Source: Pseudomonadota bacterium
GTDB lineage: Bacteria; Myxococcota_A; Polyangia; Polyangiales; Polyangiaceae
Reading direction: 5' to 3'
NCBI GenBank assembly: GCA_023423895.1
Contig: JAFAER010000023.1
Location: 30,915 to 94,914 of the forward strand
Length of the DNA stretch: 64,000 nucleotides
Shown piece by piece: positions 15,868 to 24,937 of the stretch (positions within the stretch are counted from its first letter, which is position 1; each line of letters starts with the position of its first letter). A program made the translations under genes and the position numbers. The notes beneath the pieces were generated by a model that had not been told where the DNA came from, did not search any database, and worked only from the letters and a program-made list of their open reading frames with translations.

Positions 15868-17423
15868 GGCTTGCTCCCGTCGACGACGCGCGCGGAGAGC
15901 TCGAAACCGGTGAGCGTCCGCGCAACGCCGCTCTCCATGTCGATGAACGTGAGGCGGCCCTCGGGATGCTGCTGGGCCACGAAGACGCGCTTTGCGTTGG
16001 GCACCGCACCAACGGCGATGGGCGGGCTCGCGAGCGGGTAGCGCTCCACCATCAGCTGCGGCATGCGCGCGAGATACGCGCCGTAGACCTTCGCGGCGTC
16101 GTCACGCTCGGCGACGATGGCGCGGTCGTTCGTCGTCGCCACCGCGAACGGCGGCGCCGAGGTCGCGACGATCTTCGCGGGCAGCGTCTGACCGATCGGC
16201 ACGACGCTGAACGCGCCCGGGTTGCCGATCTCGGTCACGCCCGCGCGTACGCTGTCGTGCAGGACGATGGCGTGCTGCGCGTCCGGCGACGGGAAGATTC
16301 CGAGCACCGGTGAATAGAGGCGCACGGTACGCACCGCAGGGCCCTGTCCGAGGTCGAGGATCGAGAATCGCTCGACCGCGAGCGCGTTCGTGTAGAGCAG
16401 GGCTTTGCTGCCGCCCGGTGCGATCGCGACGGAGCCGATGGTTTCGCCCGTCACCGTGACCGACGTCACGTCGGTCGGCTCGGCGATCGGCAGAACGGCG
16501 ACCTCCGCCGTGTCGCGGACGACCGCGACCGCACGCTCTCCCGTATCGGCGAGGTCGAGATCCGTCACCGGTCCCGACAGCGTCACGTCGGTCCGTGCGT
16601 CCGTATCGAGCGACACGACGGTGATCGCGTTCGAGCCGTCGCGACGGATGAACGCCCGCGCGCCGCTCTTCGTGACGAACACGTCTCGTGTCCCGGGGTC
16701 TTCGTTCGGCGTGGCCGAGATGGCCACGTTCTTGACGACCTTGGCGTCGCCGGCGACATCGATGATCGCGATGCCGTCCTGCGTGACCGCGTGCGCGCGC
16801 GCTTGGCCCTCGGCGAAACCGACCGCGACGGGTCGGTAGCCGACCGCGAGGATCGTCGACGTGCCGAGCGTGAGATCGAGGATCGTGAGGTCCTGGAAGC
16901 CCTGCGTCTTCGGCGCGTCCGGAACCTTCCGCGCATCGGCCCACGCGATGGCGAAGCGACCGTCGTTCGAGAACACCATCGTGTTCGCCTGCTTGGCGAC
17001 CTTGAACGTGGCGGTCTTGATGCCGTCGCTCGTGACCTTCATCAGCGTCGCGTCCTCGGAGAGCACGTTGAGGACGAGGGTGGTGTCCACCGGCTGGTTC
17101 GGGACGCTCGCGAGGTACGTCGGACCGTTGCCCGCCTCGACGGTGCGGACCTGCAGCGTGGAGGCGTCCACCAGCGCGACGCGCCCGCTCTTCGGGTTGG
17201 CGATCCAGACGACGTTACCGGTCGCCACCGGCGCCTCGTAGTCGGACTCGACTTCCCTCTCGGGCGGTACCCCGCCGGGTTCTTCGCCTTCCGACGCGCC
17301 GCCGCGCGGACCCTGCATGCCAGGCGCATCTCCGGCGCTGAGCGAAGTCTCGGAGCTGAAACCGCACGCTCCGAGGAACAACACGAGACAGGCGGCGAGG
17401 CCGCTCGTCTTCGGACGTCTCAT
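15864..17423 (-). CDS. YVTN-type beta-propeller lipoprotein (first of pair)
   Basis: 519 residues from ATG 17423 with GGAGG at 17431-17435; the frame extends to 17492 but without a signal peptide. The signal MRRPKTSGLAACLVLFLGAC has a lipobox cysteine at residue 20, followed by a Gly/Glu-rich linker. Propeller blades are clear: VVWIANPKSGRVALVDAST, NDGRFAIAWADARKV, LTILDLTLGTSTILAVG, DLADTGERAVAVVRD and PLASPPIAVGAVPNAKRVFV. It resembles 40-residue YVTN surface proteins. It overlaps the next lipoprotein by ATGA. Confidence 0.78.
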   Translation of the reverse strand: MRRPKTSGLAACLVLFLGACGFSSETSLSAGDAPGMQGPRGGASEGEEPGGVPPEREVESDYEAPVATGNVVWIANPKSGRVALVDASTLQVRTVEAGNGPTYLASVPNQPVDTTLVLNVLSEDATLMKVTSDGIKTATFKVAKQANTMVFSNDGRFAIAWADARKVPDAPKTQGFQDLTILDLTLGTSTILAVGYRPVAVGFAEGQARAHAVTQDGIAIIDVAGDAKVVKNVAISATPNEDPGTRDVFVTKSGARAFIRRDGSNAITVVSLDTDARTDVTLSGPVTDLDLADTGERAVAVVRDTAEVAVLPIAEPTDVTSVTVTGETIGSVAIAPGGSKALLYTNALAVERFSILDLGQGPAVRTVRLYSPVLGIFPSPDAQHAIVLHDSVRAGVTEIGNPGAFSVVPIGQTLPAKIVATSAPPFAVATTNDRAIVAERDDAAKVYGAYLARMPQLMVERYPLASPPIAVGAVPNAKRVFVAQQHPEGRLTFIDMESGVARTLTGFELSARVVDGSKP

Positions 17424-17623
17424 GGACAACCTCCGAGAGCGCACCATAGCAACGAACACGCCACTCGCCGGACCTACGAAAATCACGTGCAAATCGACGC
17501 GGTGCGCGTTCGCTCTGCATGGTCCCCCCTGGCACGCGTGTCAGGTCGCGTGCGGGGCACGACCGGATTGTCCTGCTCCTGCCGGATCAGCGGACCGGCG
17601 CACGGTCCGCGTGCGAGCTGGTG

Positions 17624-18640
17624 TCAGCTCCCGATCCAGACGCCGCGCTGGTTCGCGAGCATGATGTCCCGCCGGAGCTCCGCTTCTTTGCGATCGAGAT
17701 CCGGTCCGTACTCGCCGCGCCGACGACGGCTCTTCACGAACGCCAGCTCGACGAGCTGCAGCTGCTTCTTCCGACGCACGCTGAACGCAGACCATCCCCT
17801 CGAAAAGAGGACCGCCCAGTTCTTCATGCCGAGGGAGAAGTAACTCGAGACGAGCTGAAGCTCCCGCGGATGCAGCAGATCGCCGACCTCGCCGAATAGC
17901 TCGCGGACGACGATGCTCCGATCGCGGACGACGAGCAGTGCGAGCAGCACGAAGAAGAGGATGTCGATCACCCACGAGATGAGGAGCATGAGCACGAGCC
18001 CGCCGTCGCCGAAGAACGTGGGCAGGAAGTTGTGCATCGCATGCATCGCCATCGCGCCGCCGAAGCCGATCACGGGCGCTGCGAGCTTCACGAACCAGCT
18101 CTTGGCCTCCGACGCGATCCCGAAGCCGAGCCCCGTGCACGCGGTGAACGTGCAGTGCGAGAGCCCGAGGAGCACGGTGCGAAGGAACAGCAGGATGACG
18201 AACCCGCCGAGGCCGCTCGTGGCGAACTGGTTGGCGACGTAGAGGATGTCCTCCGTCAGCGTGAAGCCGAGACCGACGACTCCGCCGTAGATTGCGCCGT
18301 CGAGAGGCCCGTCGAGCTCGCGAAGACCGAGGGCGCTGATGAGCGCGATCAGCGCGACGCCTATGCCCTTGAACGTCTCTTCGAACACCGGAGCGAAGAC
18401 CGTGGCGCCGACGACATCCATGGCCTTCGGCGACGCGTCGAACAGTGACGAGGTGACCGCCTGCGCGATGCTCGAGCTGATCCCGCCGCCCAGCGTGGCG
18501 AAGAGCGCTCCCCAGACGAACGCTGCGAGGATGAGCCACCAGGGCTCGGGCTCGAAGCGGTCGACCCACCGGATGAAGAAAAGGTAGGTGAGGACGAGCG
18601 GCGTGACGCAGATCAGGCCGAGGATGAGCCCTACGAGCAT
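17624..18640 (-). CDS. PrsW-family intramembrane metalloprotease
   Basis: 338 residues with about eight hydrophobic segments. The PrsW hallmarks are present: EETFKG (ExxK-type site), GFTLTEDILY, LSHCTFTACTGLGFG and HAMHN near the end of the membrane domain. A basic cytoplasmic tail (about 265-338) is rich in Arg and Lys. In Bacillus, PrsW cleaves an anti-sigma factor. Here a sigma and candidate anti-sigma pair lies 6 kb away, but a functional link is only a suggestion. It is monocistronic. ATG 18640 follows CCCGGAGCG, so a Shine-Dalgarno is possible. The 17424-17623 interval upstream of the propeller operon shows no gene. Confidence 0.85.
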   Translation of the reverse strand: MLVGLILGLICVTPLVLTYLFFIRWVDRFEPEPWWLILAAFVWGALFATLGGGISSSIAQAVTSSLFDASPKAMDVVGATVFAPVFEETFKGIGVALIALISALGLRELDGPLDGAIYGGVVGLGFTLTEDILYVANQFATSGLGGFVILLFLRTVLLGLSHCTFTACTGLGFGIASEAKSWFVKLAAPVIGFGGAMAMHAMHNFLPTFFGDGGLVLMLLISWVIDILFFVLLALLVVRDRSIVVRELFGEVGDLLHPRELQLVSSYFSLGMKNWAVLFSRGWSAFSVRRKKQLQLVELAFVKSRRRRGEYGPDLDRKEAELRRDIMLANQRGVWIGS

Positions 18641-18649
18641 CGCTCCGGG

Positions 18650-18655
18650 ACGTTA
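18650..18655 (-). promoter_or_regulatory. -10-like hexamer for the PrsW gene
   Basis: On the minus strand TAACGT, in the context TGCTAACGT, ends 9 nt before ATG 18640. Confidence 0.4.
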
Positions 18656-18678
18656 GCAGACTCCCAGCCACCGCGGCG

Positions 18679-18700
18679 CCCCCGCCCCCGGCCCCGCCCC
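18679..18700 (-). promoter_or_regulatory. G-quadruplex motif in a divergent promoter region
   Basis: The plus strand reads C5-G-C5-GG-C4-G-C4, so the minus strand has four runs of at least four G with loops of 1, 2 and 1 nt, a very stable G4 pattern. It sits about 39 bp upstream of the PrsW start and 93 bp from the beta-helix gene start. Confidence 0.55.
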
Positions 18701-18775
18701 GCCGCTCATCCGGTGCGTCGCCCCGCAATCCCGGGGTGGACGGTCCCGTCGACGGGCGCTTCGACAGAACGCTGC

Positions 18776-18781
18776 TACCTT
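18776..18781 (+). promoter_or_regulatory. -10-like hexamer for the beta-helix lipoprotein
   Basis: TACCTT, in the context TGCTACCTT, ends 11 nt before ATG 18793. No Shine-Dalgarno lies between. Confidence 0.4.
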
Positions 18782-18792
18782 TCGCGCCGATC

Positions 18793-21162
18793 ATGACCGC
18801 CTGGTGCCGATACGCGGCCATCGTGCTCGCTGGCGTGACGACGGCTTGCTCGGCGTCCGAGAGCGGATCGAGCGGCCCCAAGCCCGACACGGGCGCGCCC
18901 GCCTGCACCGAAGGAACCCCGGGCTGCATCGGCTGGGTGACCTGCGCGCCCGAGTTCGAGAAGGACGACGACGGAGCGTGTCGCGAGATCCTCCCGACGG
19001 CCGAGTGCCCCGCGGGAACGATGCCGCTGCTCGGCGGCCGCGATTGCGTCCGCGTCGGACCGGCGGCGTGCGCGAGCGGCTTCGAGCCGGACCCATCCGG
19101 ATGGGGCTGCCGAGCGATCGTGCCGGCGAAGGCCTGCGAAGGCGCGAGCCGCGACGCGATCGGCAGCGGGACCTGCGTCCCGGTGGGCGACTGCAACGCG
19201 CCCTTCCCGCCCGCTGGTGCGCTCGTGGTGAACGGCGCATTCTCCGATGCGGAGCTCGGGCCGAAGAAGTTCAAGACCGTCGGCGCTGCCGTTCAGGCGG
19301 CGAAGGCAGGCGAGACCGTCGCCATCGAGGCAGGCGACTATGCGGAAGGCATCGTGGCGCGCGCGAACGTCGCCGTCGTCGGCCGATGCGCCGAGAAGGT
19401 CCGTCTCGTCGGTACGGGGCTCGAGGTCCATGGAGTCCTCGCGAACGGCACGAAGGGCGCCCTCGTCAAGGGCGTCACCCTCGTCGATCACTACGAGGGC
19501 GCGCGCGTCATGGCCGGCGGCACCCTCACGCTCGAGGACGTCGTCATCGAGTCGCCTCGCTTCGTCGGCCTGATCGCGTGGCAGCCCTCGAGCGTGATCC
19601 GGGCCGAACGCGTCGTCGTTCGTCGCGTGAAACCGCACGCCAGCCAGAGCGTCGCGGTCGTCTCGGTCAACGCCGACGAGGGCGGCTCGGTGGAGCTCGT
19701 CGACGCTGCCATCTCGGCGAGCTGGGAGGCGGGCGTCGTCGCGACGAACGGGCGCGGCGTCGAGACCGCGAGCTCGATCGCGCTCCAACGCACGGTCGTC
19801 CGCGACACGAACCTGGCCGAACACTCGCAGTCCGGCTCCGCGATCGTCGTCTCGGGCCTGTCGCGGGGTCACGTCTCGGAGAGCGCGATCCTCGACTCAC
19901 GTCGGCTCGGCGCGCTGACGATCTTTGCCGAGTCGGAGCTGACGATCGAGCGCTCGGACGTCCGGCGCACCCTCGACGACGGCGGGGCGGAAGTGTCCGC
20001 CGCGATCTACGCGGAGGGCGGCAACGTCGACCTTCGCGACGTGTCGATCCATGATGCGCTGCAAGGCGGGCTGTTCGCGCGCACCAACGGGACGATCCGC
20101 GCAAGGGGCTGCGTCGTTCAAGGGACGAAGCCCGGCGCCGACGGCATCTTCGGCATGGGCGCATGGGCAGACTCGGGCGGGAAGCTCGATCTCGAGAACA
20201 CCGCGCTCGTCGACAACGCCTACTACGGCGTGAGCGTCCTCGACGCGCCGTCGGCGGCGACACTGAAGAACGTCCTCGTCCACGGTACCGCCGAACAGAA
20301 GGTCTCGGGCGGCGGGCTCGGCAGAGGTGTGAACGTCGAAGAGGGAGCTTCGGTCGACCTCGACGGCGTCTCGATCGTCGAGAACGACGGCGAGGGCCTC
20401 TTTCTGCGCGGCGAGACCAAGAGCGGCAAGCGAGCGCGCGCGACCGCGAAGCGCCTTTTGATTGCCGATGGCCGGACCCGCGAAGCTACCGGCGTCTTCG
20501 TGGCGAAAGGCGCGCTCGCCGAGATCGACGGCGCTGCCATCCGTTCTTCTCGCCGCGCCGGGGTCATCGTCAACGAGACGACCGGCGGCAAAGGCTCGCG
20601 CTCCGAGGCCACGCTCACACACGTCGTCGTCCGGGGCACGAGGCGCGACGGCAAGGCGAATCTCGATCCCAAGACGATCGCGCTCGACGGGATCGGCATC
20701 GGCAGCGCGGGCAAGCTCACCGTTCGCGCGAGCGCGATCGTCGACAACGTCCAGTTCGGGGTGATCATCGGCAGCCCGGAAGGCTTCACGTCATTCGAGA
20801 ATGCCTTCATCGGATCCACGAGACCGAACGACGACGGCTCGTTCGGCCACGGACTCGTCGCCTTCACCGGCTCGAACCTCGTCATCCGTGACAGCGAGGT
20901 CGTCGCCAACAACGTCGGGCTCCTGTTCGACGGCGCAGCCGCGGTGCTCGCGGGCTCGCGCATCCGGGGCAACAGCGTCGGAATCCACACGCAGCGCGGA
21001 ACGTCGCTCGTGTCGGGGACGGAAGCGCCCGAGCTCCCCGAGACGGGCGTCGTCTACGTCACGGAGGACTCGCAGTTCGTCGACAACCAGAGCCGCATCG
21101 GGGGCGGCGAGCTCGCACTGCCGGCGAACCCGTTCGCGTCGCAAACACCGACCGACGAATGA
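18793..21162 (+). CDS. Right-handed parallel beta-helix lipoprotein
   Basis: 789 residues from ATG 18793, chosen because MTAWCRYAAIVLAGVTTAC gives a proper lipoprotein signal; an open frame begins at 18736. A Cys-rich segment (about 38-140) contains three similar units ending in CREILP, CRAIVP and CVPVGDC. A pectate-lyase-like beta-helix then runs to the end: KFKTVGAAVQAAKAGETVAI, VVGRCAEKVRLVG, GVLANGTKGALVKGVTLVD, VSESAILDSRRLGALTI, FVDNQ. The KTIxxAVxxAxxGDTI-like entry is typical of this fold. Function is unknown; glycan binding or lyase activity are options. It is convergent with the next gene, 4 bp away. Confidence 0.8.
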   Translation: MTAWCRYAAIVLAGVTTACSASESGSSGPKPDTGAPACTEGTPGCIGWVTCAPEFEKDDDGACREILPTAECPAGTMPLLGGRDCVRVGPAACASGFEPDPSGWGCRAIVPAKACEGASRDAIGSGTCVPVGDCNAPFPPAGALVVNGAFSDAELGPKKFKTVGAAVQAAKAGETVAIEAGDYAEGIVARANVAVVGRCAEKVRLVGTGLEVHGVLANGTKGALVKGVTLVDHYEGARVMAGGTLTLEDVVIESPRFVGLIAWQPSSVIRAERVVVRRVKPHASQSVAVVSVNADEGGSVELVDAAISASWEAGVVATNGRGVETASSIALQRTVVRDTNLAEHSQSGSAIVVSGLSRGHVSESAILDSRRLGALTIFAESELTIERSDVRRTLDDGGAEVSAAIYAEGGNVDLRDVSIHDALQGGLFARTNGTIRARGCVVQGTKPGADGIFGMGAWADSGGKLDLENTALVDNAYYGVSVLDAPSAATLKNVLVHGTAEQKVSGGGLGRGVNVEEGASVDLDGVSIVENDGEGLFLRGETKSGKRARATAKRLLIADGRTREATGVFVAKGALAEIDGAAIRSSRRAGVIVNETTGGKGSRSEATLTHVVVRGTRRDGKANLDPKTIALDGIGIGSAGKLTVRASAIVDNVQFGVIIGSPEGFTSFENAFIGSTRPNDDGSFGHGLVAFTGSNLVIRDSEVVANNVGLLFDGAAAVLAGSRIRGNSVGIHTQRGTSLVSGTEAPELPETGVVYVTEDSQFVDNQSRIGGGELALPANPFASQTPTDE

Positions 21163-21166
21163 TCGG

Positions 21167-22228
21167 TCAAGGCGAGTCGGGGAAGTCCTCGGGCGGCGGC
21201 AACGTCTCGTTCGCCGGCGCATACGCGGCCGCGATCGCAACGAACGCGGCGCGCAGGTCGCGGCGTTCCTGCTGCACGTAGAGGTAGGACGCATCGCCGA
21301 GCTCGAGCAACGCGGGCGCGGCCTCGTTCCGACCGACGGCGTAGACGGGTGCAGGCTGGCGAGCGAGCGGGCCCGACTCGCCGTAGCGTGCAGCGAAGCC
21401 GATCGCCGTCGCGCCGCTCTCGTCGGTGCCCGTGTAGAGAACGCGCACGTGAAAGCGTCCGGCCGGCGTCGTGCGGGTCACGGCGCACGGGTCGCCTACG
21501 GCCGCGGTATCGAAGGGCGGCTTCTCGTTCGGCAGGAGGCTCCCGGGCGGTGCCGGCGGCGCGGGAGCGAGAACCGGTCCAGTGCGGATGCGCGTCCATT
21601 CGATGCCGTCGGCGCTCTCGGCCTCGCCGATCGCCGTGCCGGCTGCGTAGAGCATCCGTAGCTTTCCGTTCGGCAGCACGTACACGGAGGGCGCGCGCGG
21701 CGGCGCCGTCTCCCACGAGCCGGGAAGCGGGTCCCGCGAGAAGATCGGACCTGGCTCCTTGCGGAACATGACGCCGTCTGCAGAGCGCGCGACGCCGATC
21801 CCTTCTGCGCCGCCGTAGAAGAGGAGAATGTCGCCACGAAAGCGAACGAGCGACGGCCCGGACAGCGCCTGCTCCCAGAGCCGATCCGGCTCGAGCACGA
21901 CGAGCGGCTTCCGTCCGAAGTGGCTGCTCGTGCCGAAGAAGCTGCGCTCGTCGAGCGCCCGCGTGCGAACGATGACGTCCTTGTCTCCTTGCCGGGCGAC
22001 CGCGTAGAGCAGCGTCGATTCACCGTCGCGCAGCACGGCGGGCTCGCGATAGAGCGCCTGTGGGTCGTCGAAGACGAACGGCGCGAAGCCCTTCATCTCC
22101 TCCGCCTCGAGCTTGCGGAACGGGCCGGCGCCTGCCGTCGGGAGGTTCCGGTCCCCTTCCCCTTCGGCGCCCGTCGTCGCGCACGCGACGAGCAGCGTGA
22201 GACTGAAGAATGCGCGCGCGACTCTCAT
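21167..22228 (-). CDS. Five-blade-propeller lipoprotein (GH43/GH32-like)
   Basis: 353 residues. The signal MRVARAFFSLTLLVAC puts the lipid cysteine at residue 16. Repeated D/S-x-D-G-x-x-[FW] and Y-x-G blades (LYREPAVLRDGESTLLYAVA, GPSLVRFRGDILLFYGGAEG, VARSADGVMF, RAPSVYVLPNGKLRMLYAAG, GEAESADGIEWTR, DPCAVTRTTPAGRFHVRVLY) match the arabinanase/levansucrase-like propeller superfamily. Catalytic acids are not confidently identifiable, so enzymatic activity is uncertain. The start overlaps the FadL-like gene stop by ATGA, so it is the third gene of that operon. Confidence 0.7.
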   Translation of the reverse strand: MRVARAFFSLTLLVACATTGAEGEGDRNLPTAGAGPFRKLEAEEMKGFAPFVFDDPQALYREPAVLRDGESTLLYAVARQGDKDVIVRTRALDERSFFGTSSHFGRKPLVVLEPDRLWEQALSGPSLVRFRGDILLFYGGAEGIGVARSADGVMFRKEPGPIFSRDPLPGSWETAPPRAPSVYVLPNGKLRMLYAAGTAIGEAESADGIEWTRIRTGPVLAPAPPAPPGSLLPNEKPPFDTAAVGDPCAVTRTTPAGRFHVRVLYTGTDESGATAIGFAARYGESGPLARQPAPVYAVGRNEAAPALLELGDASYLYVQQERRDLRAAFVAIAAAYAPANETLPPPEDFPDSP

Positions 22229-23616
22229 CGTCTCTCCACCGCCGTCGAGGAGCGTGCCCCTTGGTCCTTCGATTTCTCGAAGGCGAAGCCCGCCGTGACG
22301 CCCACGTTGAGGATGCGCCCGCCCGCAGTGTAGTCGCCGACGAGATCCGCCGCGCTCGACTTGTACGTCGTCTCCGTCGGAAGCTCGCTCATCTGGATGT
22401 GGCCGTCGAGGAGGAGCGCGCCGGGCAGCTCCGGCAAGAGGTCCTCGAATCGTCCCCCGATGCCGAGCGAGACCGTGTGCCGGTCACGATCGACGTAGTT
22501 GGTCACCCCGGTCTGAGGCGCGATCGGGCTCCTCGCCAGCTCGTAGCCAGCGCGGAGATAGCCTTTCGCGGAACGCTCCCCGAGCGCATGCCACTCGATC
22601 CCGACGCGGGGCACGACGCGATCCTTCATTACCAGCGGCGCGATACGCGTCGGCGCAGGCGTCGTCGGAGGGGTGACGGTCGACGGCCATCCGCCTGGTG
22701 GTGGCGGGATGTCGAGGACGGCATCGAGCCTCGCGACTGGAGCCACGTACGCGCTCCAGTCGATCCACGTCGCGTCGAACGTCGTCTTGAAGCGATCCGT
22801 CACCGCCCATGAGCCGCCGAGCACGACCTGCTGCGGGAGGAAGTTGTTGATGCTGCGGGTCTGCAAGGCATAGAGCGCCGTCGTCAGCCCGGAGATGTCG
22901 CCGAAGAGATGCGCAGAGAGATCGAGACCGAGCTGGAACTCGCCGCGGTAGACCGCCGCGAGAGCGACGCGCGGGCCGAGCGCGACGCGCACACCGGCCT
23001 GCGGGTAGCGGACGGCGGTGAGGTCCGCGTCGACCTCGTGACGGAGCTGCGAGTCGTCGGGACGGAACACGTTCGCCCCGCCGCGGATGTCGAGACGGCC
23101 GCGCGTGGATGACATGAACGACAGACCACCGCCGATCCAGAGCCAGGGGACCGGCTCGATGGCGAGGTTCGCTGCGAGGAACAGGCGCTGGTTGCGGTTG
23201 TCGTAGAGCTCCCAGCGGGGCTGCTCCTGCCGCAGAGCGCGTACGCGCGAGATGCGATCGTCCGGCAGATGCAGCGCGATACCGAACGCGAACGGAATGC
23301 CGAGAACGGTGCCAGGAACGACGACGCCCGCGTTCATCCCTTTCACGGGATCGACGCCGTTGTCGCGACCGTTCATCTCGAGCGAGTGCTCCGCCCGGAA
23401 GTACCCGATGCCGACCTCCAGCCCGCGCGAGCGCGCGAGCGCCGCGGGGTTGTAGTAGCTCGCCGCGAAGCCGCGCGTCTCTGCGCTGACCGCGCCCCCC
23501 ATCGCTGTCTCGCGAGAGCCGAAACCGAAGGTGTCCGGGGGATTCGCTCGCGCGGACCGCTCCTGGGCGAGCGCGATCGCAACGGCCACGACGGTGAGCG
23601 CGAGGGCCCGGCGCAT
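22225..23616 (-). CDS. FadL/OmpP1-family outer-membrane protein (second copy)
   Basis: 463 residues from ATG 23616, overlapping the preceding stop as TGATG. The signal peptide ends ERSARA-N. The mature start NPPDTFGFGSRETAMGGA, followed by FAASYYNPAALARSRG, is the FadL hatch and NPA motif. Strands continue through FRAEHSLEMN, IPFAFGIALHLPD and WLWIGGGLSFMSS to GVTAGFAFEK. It probably transports hydrophobic compounds across the outer membrane. An overlapping much longer frame reaching 24942 is a shadow of the neighbouring gene. Confidence 0.85.
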   Translation of the reverse strand: MRRALALTVVAVAIALAQERSARANPPDTFGFGSRETAMGGAVSAETRGFAASYYNPAALARSRGLEVGIGYFRAEHSLEMNGRDNGVDPVKGMNAGVVVPGTVLGIPFAFGIALHLPDDRISRVRALRQEQPRWELYDNRNQRLFLAANLAIEPVPWLWIGGGLSFMSSTRGRLDIRGGANVFRPDDSQLRHEVDADLTAVRYPQAGVRVALGPRVALAAVYRGEFQLGLDLSAHLFGDISGLTTALYALQTRSINNFLPQQVVLGGSWAVTDRFKTTFDATWIDWSAYVAPVARLDAVLDIPPPPGGWPSTVTPPTTPAPTRIAPLVMKDRVVPRVGIEWHALGERSAKGYLRAGYELARSPIAPQTGVTNYVDRDRHTVSLGIGGRFEDLLPELPGALLLDGHIQMSELPTETTYKSSAADLVGDYTAGGRILNVGVTAGFAFEKSKDQGARSSTAVERR

Positions 23617-24929
23617 CAGAACTTGACCCCGGCGGTGAGCCCGAACGCCTTCACGTGCCCGGACGACTCTCCACGCGACAGTGAGGACGACGCGATCGTG
23701 CGCGGCAAGAGCGCGTGGTACTGCGCGAAGAAGTCGACGTCGATCGGCGGAAGGGGCTCCTCGAGCGCGACGCCGAAGCCCGTCGTCACGGCAAGCCGCG
23801 TCGAGTCGAAGTAGCGCGTCGGGACGGTCACGACGCTCTTCGTCCCGACGTCGAAGGCGTCGGACGCCGGGACGTCTGCGGGAAGCGCGGACGTCTCGAG
23901 GAAGGCGCCGCCTCGGCCGCGAAGAATCACGCCCGGTGCCAGCGCGAAGCCCTGCTCGGCGCCGATCCGGACGACGATGGTGTCTCGCCAGTCGATCGAC
24001 GGCGGAACGAGGCCGCACGCGCCAGGCCCGCCCTCGCTGCAAGCGACCGTCGGCTCGAGGACGCCCGGGAAGTCGCTCCATTTCTTGTACACGGCCTGCA
24101 CGGCCACGACGTTCAGCTTCTCGACGCGCGCGACCTCGACGGCCGCTTGCGCCGGATCGTACTGGGCGAGCCCCGAGATGTTCAGCAGCGGGAGCGCGAT
24201 CGACGAGAGATTCGTTCCGTCGACGATCACGGCGAAGCGCGCGTCGAGTGTCCCCCGGAAGGTCGCGCCGATGCGCACCTTCGACGTTCCGGGCACGTCC
24301 CACGTCGCGCCCAGGATCGGCGCATACGTCGCGACGAGCTGGTTCTCCACGCGCGTGCCGACTCGACCCGTCGCGTCGGTTGCGGCGACGACCGTCCCGA
24401 CGATCTCCGCCAGGGCGGCGAAGCCAACGCCCGCCCGGATGCCGTAGCCAATGTCGGCGCCGACCCCGCCACGGATCATCAGCGACTGCGTTCGGTCTCC
24501 GAGCAGCGGGAACTGCGGCGTCTCCGGGTAGAGCACCCGACCGCGCACGATGACGTCGGTCGGCGTGTAGAACCCCAGCCCGATGCCGACGCGGTCCCGA
24601 AGCTTGCCGCCGAACGGAACCGGGATGGCGGCGCCGATCGTGATGCCTTTCGCGGGCTGCGTCGGCACGCGTCCGGGCAGGCCTTCGCCGACGGCGTCCA
24701 GCGCGAAGACCGCGCCGCCGAAGCCGAGGGTCAGCTCGTTCTCGCGGATCGTCGCGGCGAGCGCGGGGTTGTGCCACGCAGTCTCGTAGCCGCTCGCATG
24801 CGCGACGCCGGTCGCGCCCATCGCGCTGGTTCGACCGCCGTATCCGAAGACATCTTCGGGCGAGGCGCTCGCCGCAACGGGCACGAGCAGGCTTGCCGCG
24901 ACCGCGGCGAGCGTCAGGACCCCTCGCAT
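23616..24929 (-). CDS. FadL/OmpP1-family outer-membrane protein (first copy)
   Basis: 437 residues from ATG 24929. The signal peptide ends VAASAS. The mature start PEDVFGYGGRTSAMGATG and YETAWHNPALAATIRENE parallel the second copy, so the two are tandem paralogues. The barrel ends with KAFGLTAGVKF, a terminal phenylalanine as expected for BAM substrates. Two cysteines occur in an extracellular-type insertion (VACSEGGPGACG). It is first gene of an operon with a second FadL and a propeller lipoprotein, possibly an uptake system for a hydrophobic substrate. Confidence 0.85.
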   Translation of the reverse strand: MRGVLTLAAVAASLLVPVAASASPEDVFGYGGRTSAMGATGVAHASGYETAWHNPALAATIRENELTLGFGGAVFALDAVGEGLPGRVPTQPAKGITIGAAIPVPFGGKLRDRVGIGLGFYTPTDVIVRGRVLYPETPQFPLLGDRTQSLMIRGGVGADIGYGIRAGVGFAALAEIVGTVVAATDATGRVGTRVENQLVATYAPILGATWDVPGTSKVRIGATFRGTLDARFAVIVDGTNLSSIALPLLNISGLAQYDPAQAAVEVARVEKLNVVAVQAVYKKWSDFPGVLEPTVACSEGGPGACGLVPPSIDWRDTIVVRIGAEQGFALAPGVILRGRGGAFLETSALPADVPASDAFDVGTKSVVTVPTRYFDSTRLAVTTGFGVALEEPLPPIDVDFFAQYHALLPRTIASSSLSRGESSGHVKAFGLTAGVKF

Positions 24930-24937
24930 CGTCGGCG

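Noticed and set aside
17541..19274. 577-residue minus-strand open frame across the PrsW gene
   Set aside because: A shifted frame of the PrsW gene with runs of Arg/His/Pro and no membrane segments. The 17624-18640 frame has the family motifs.
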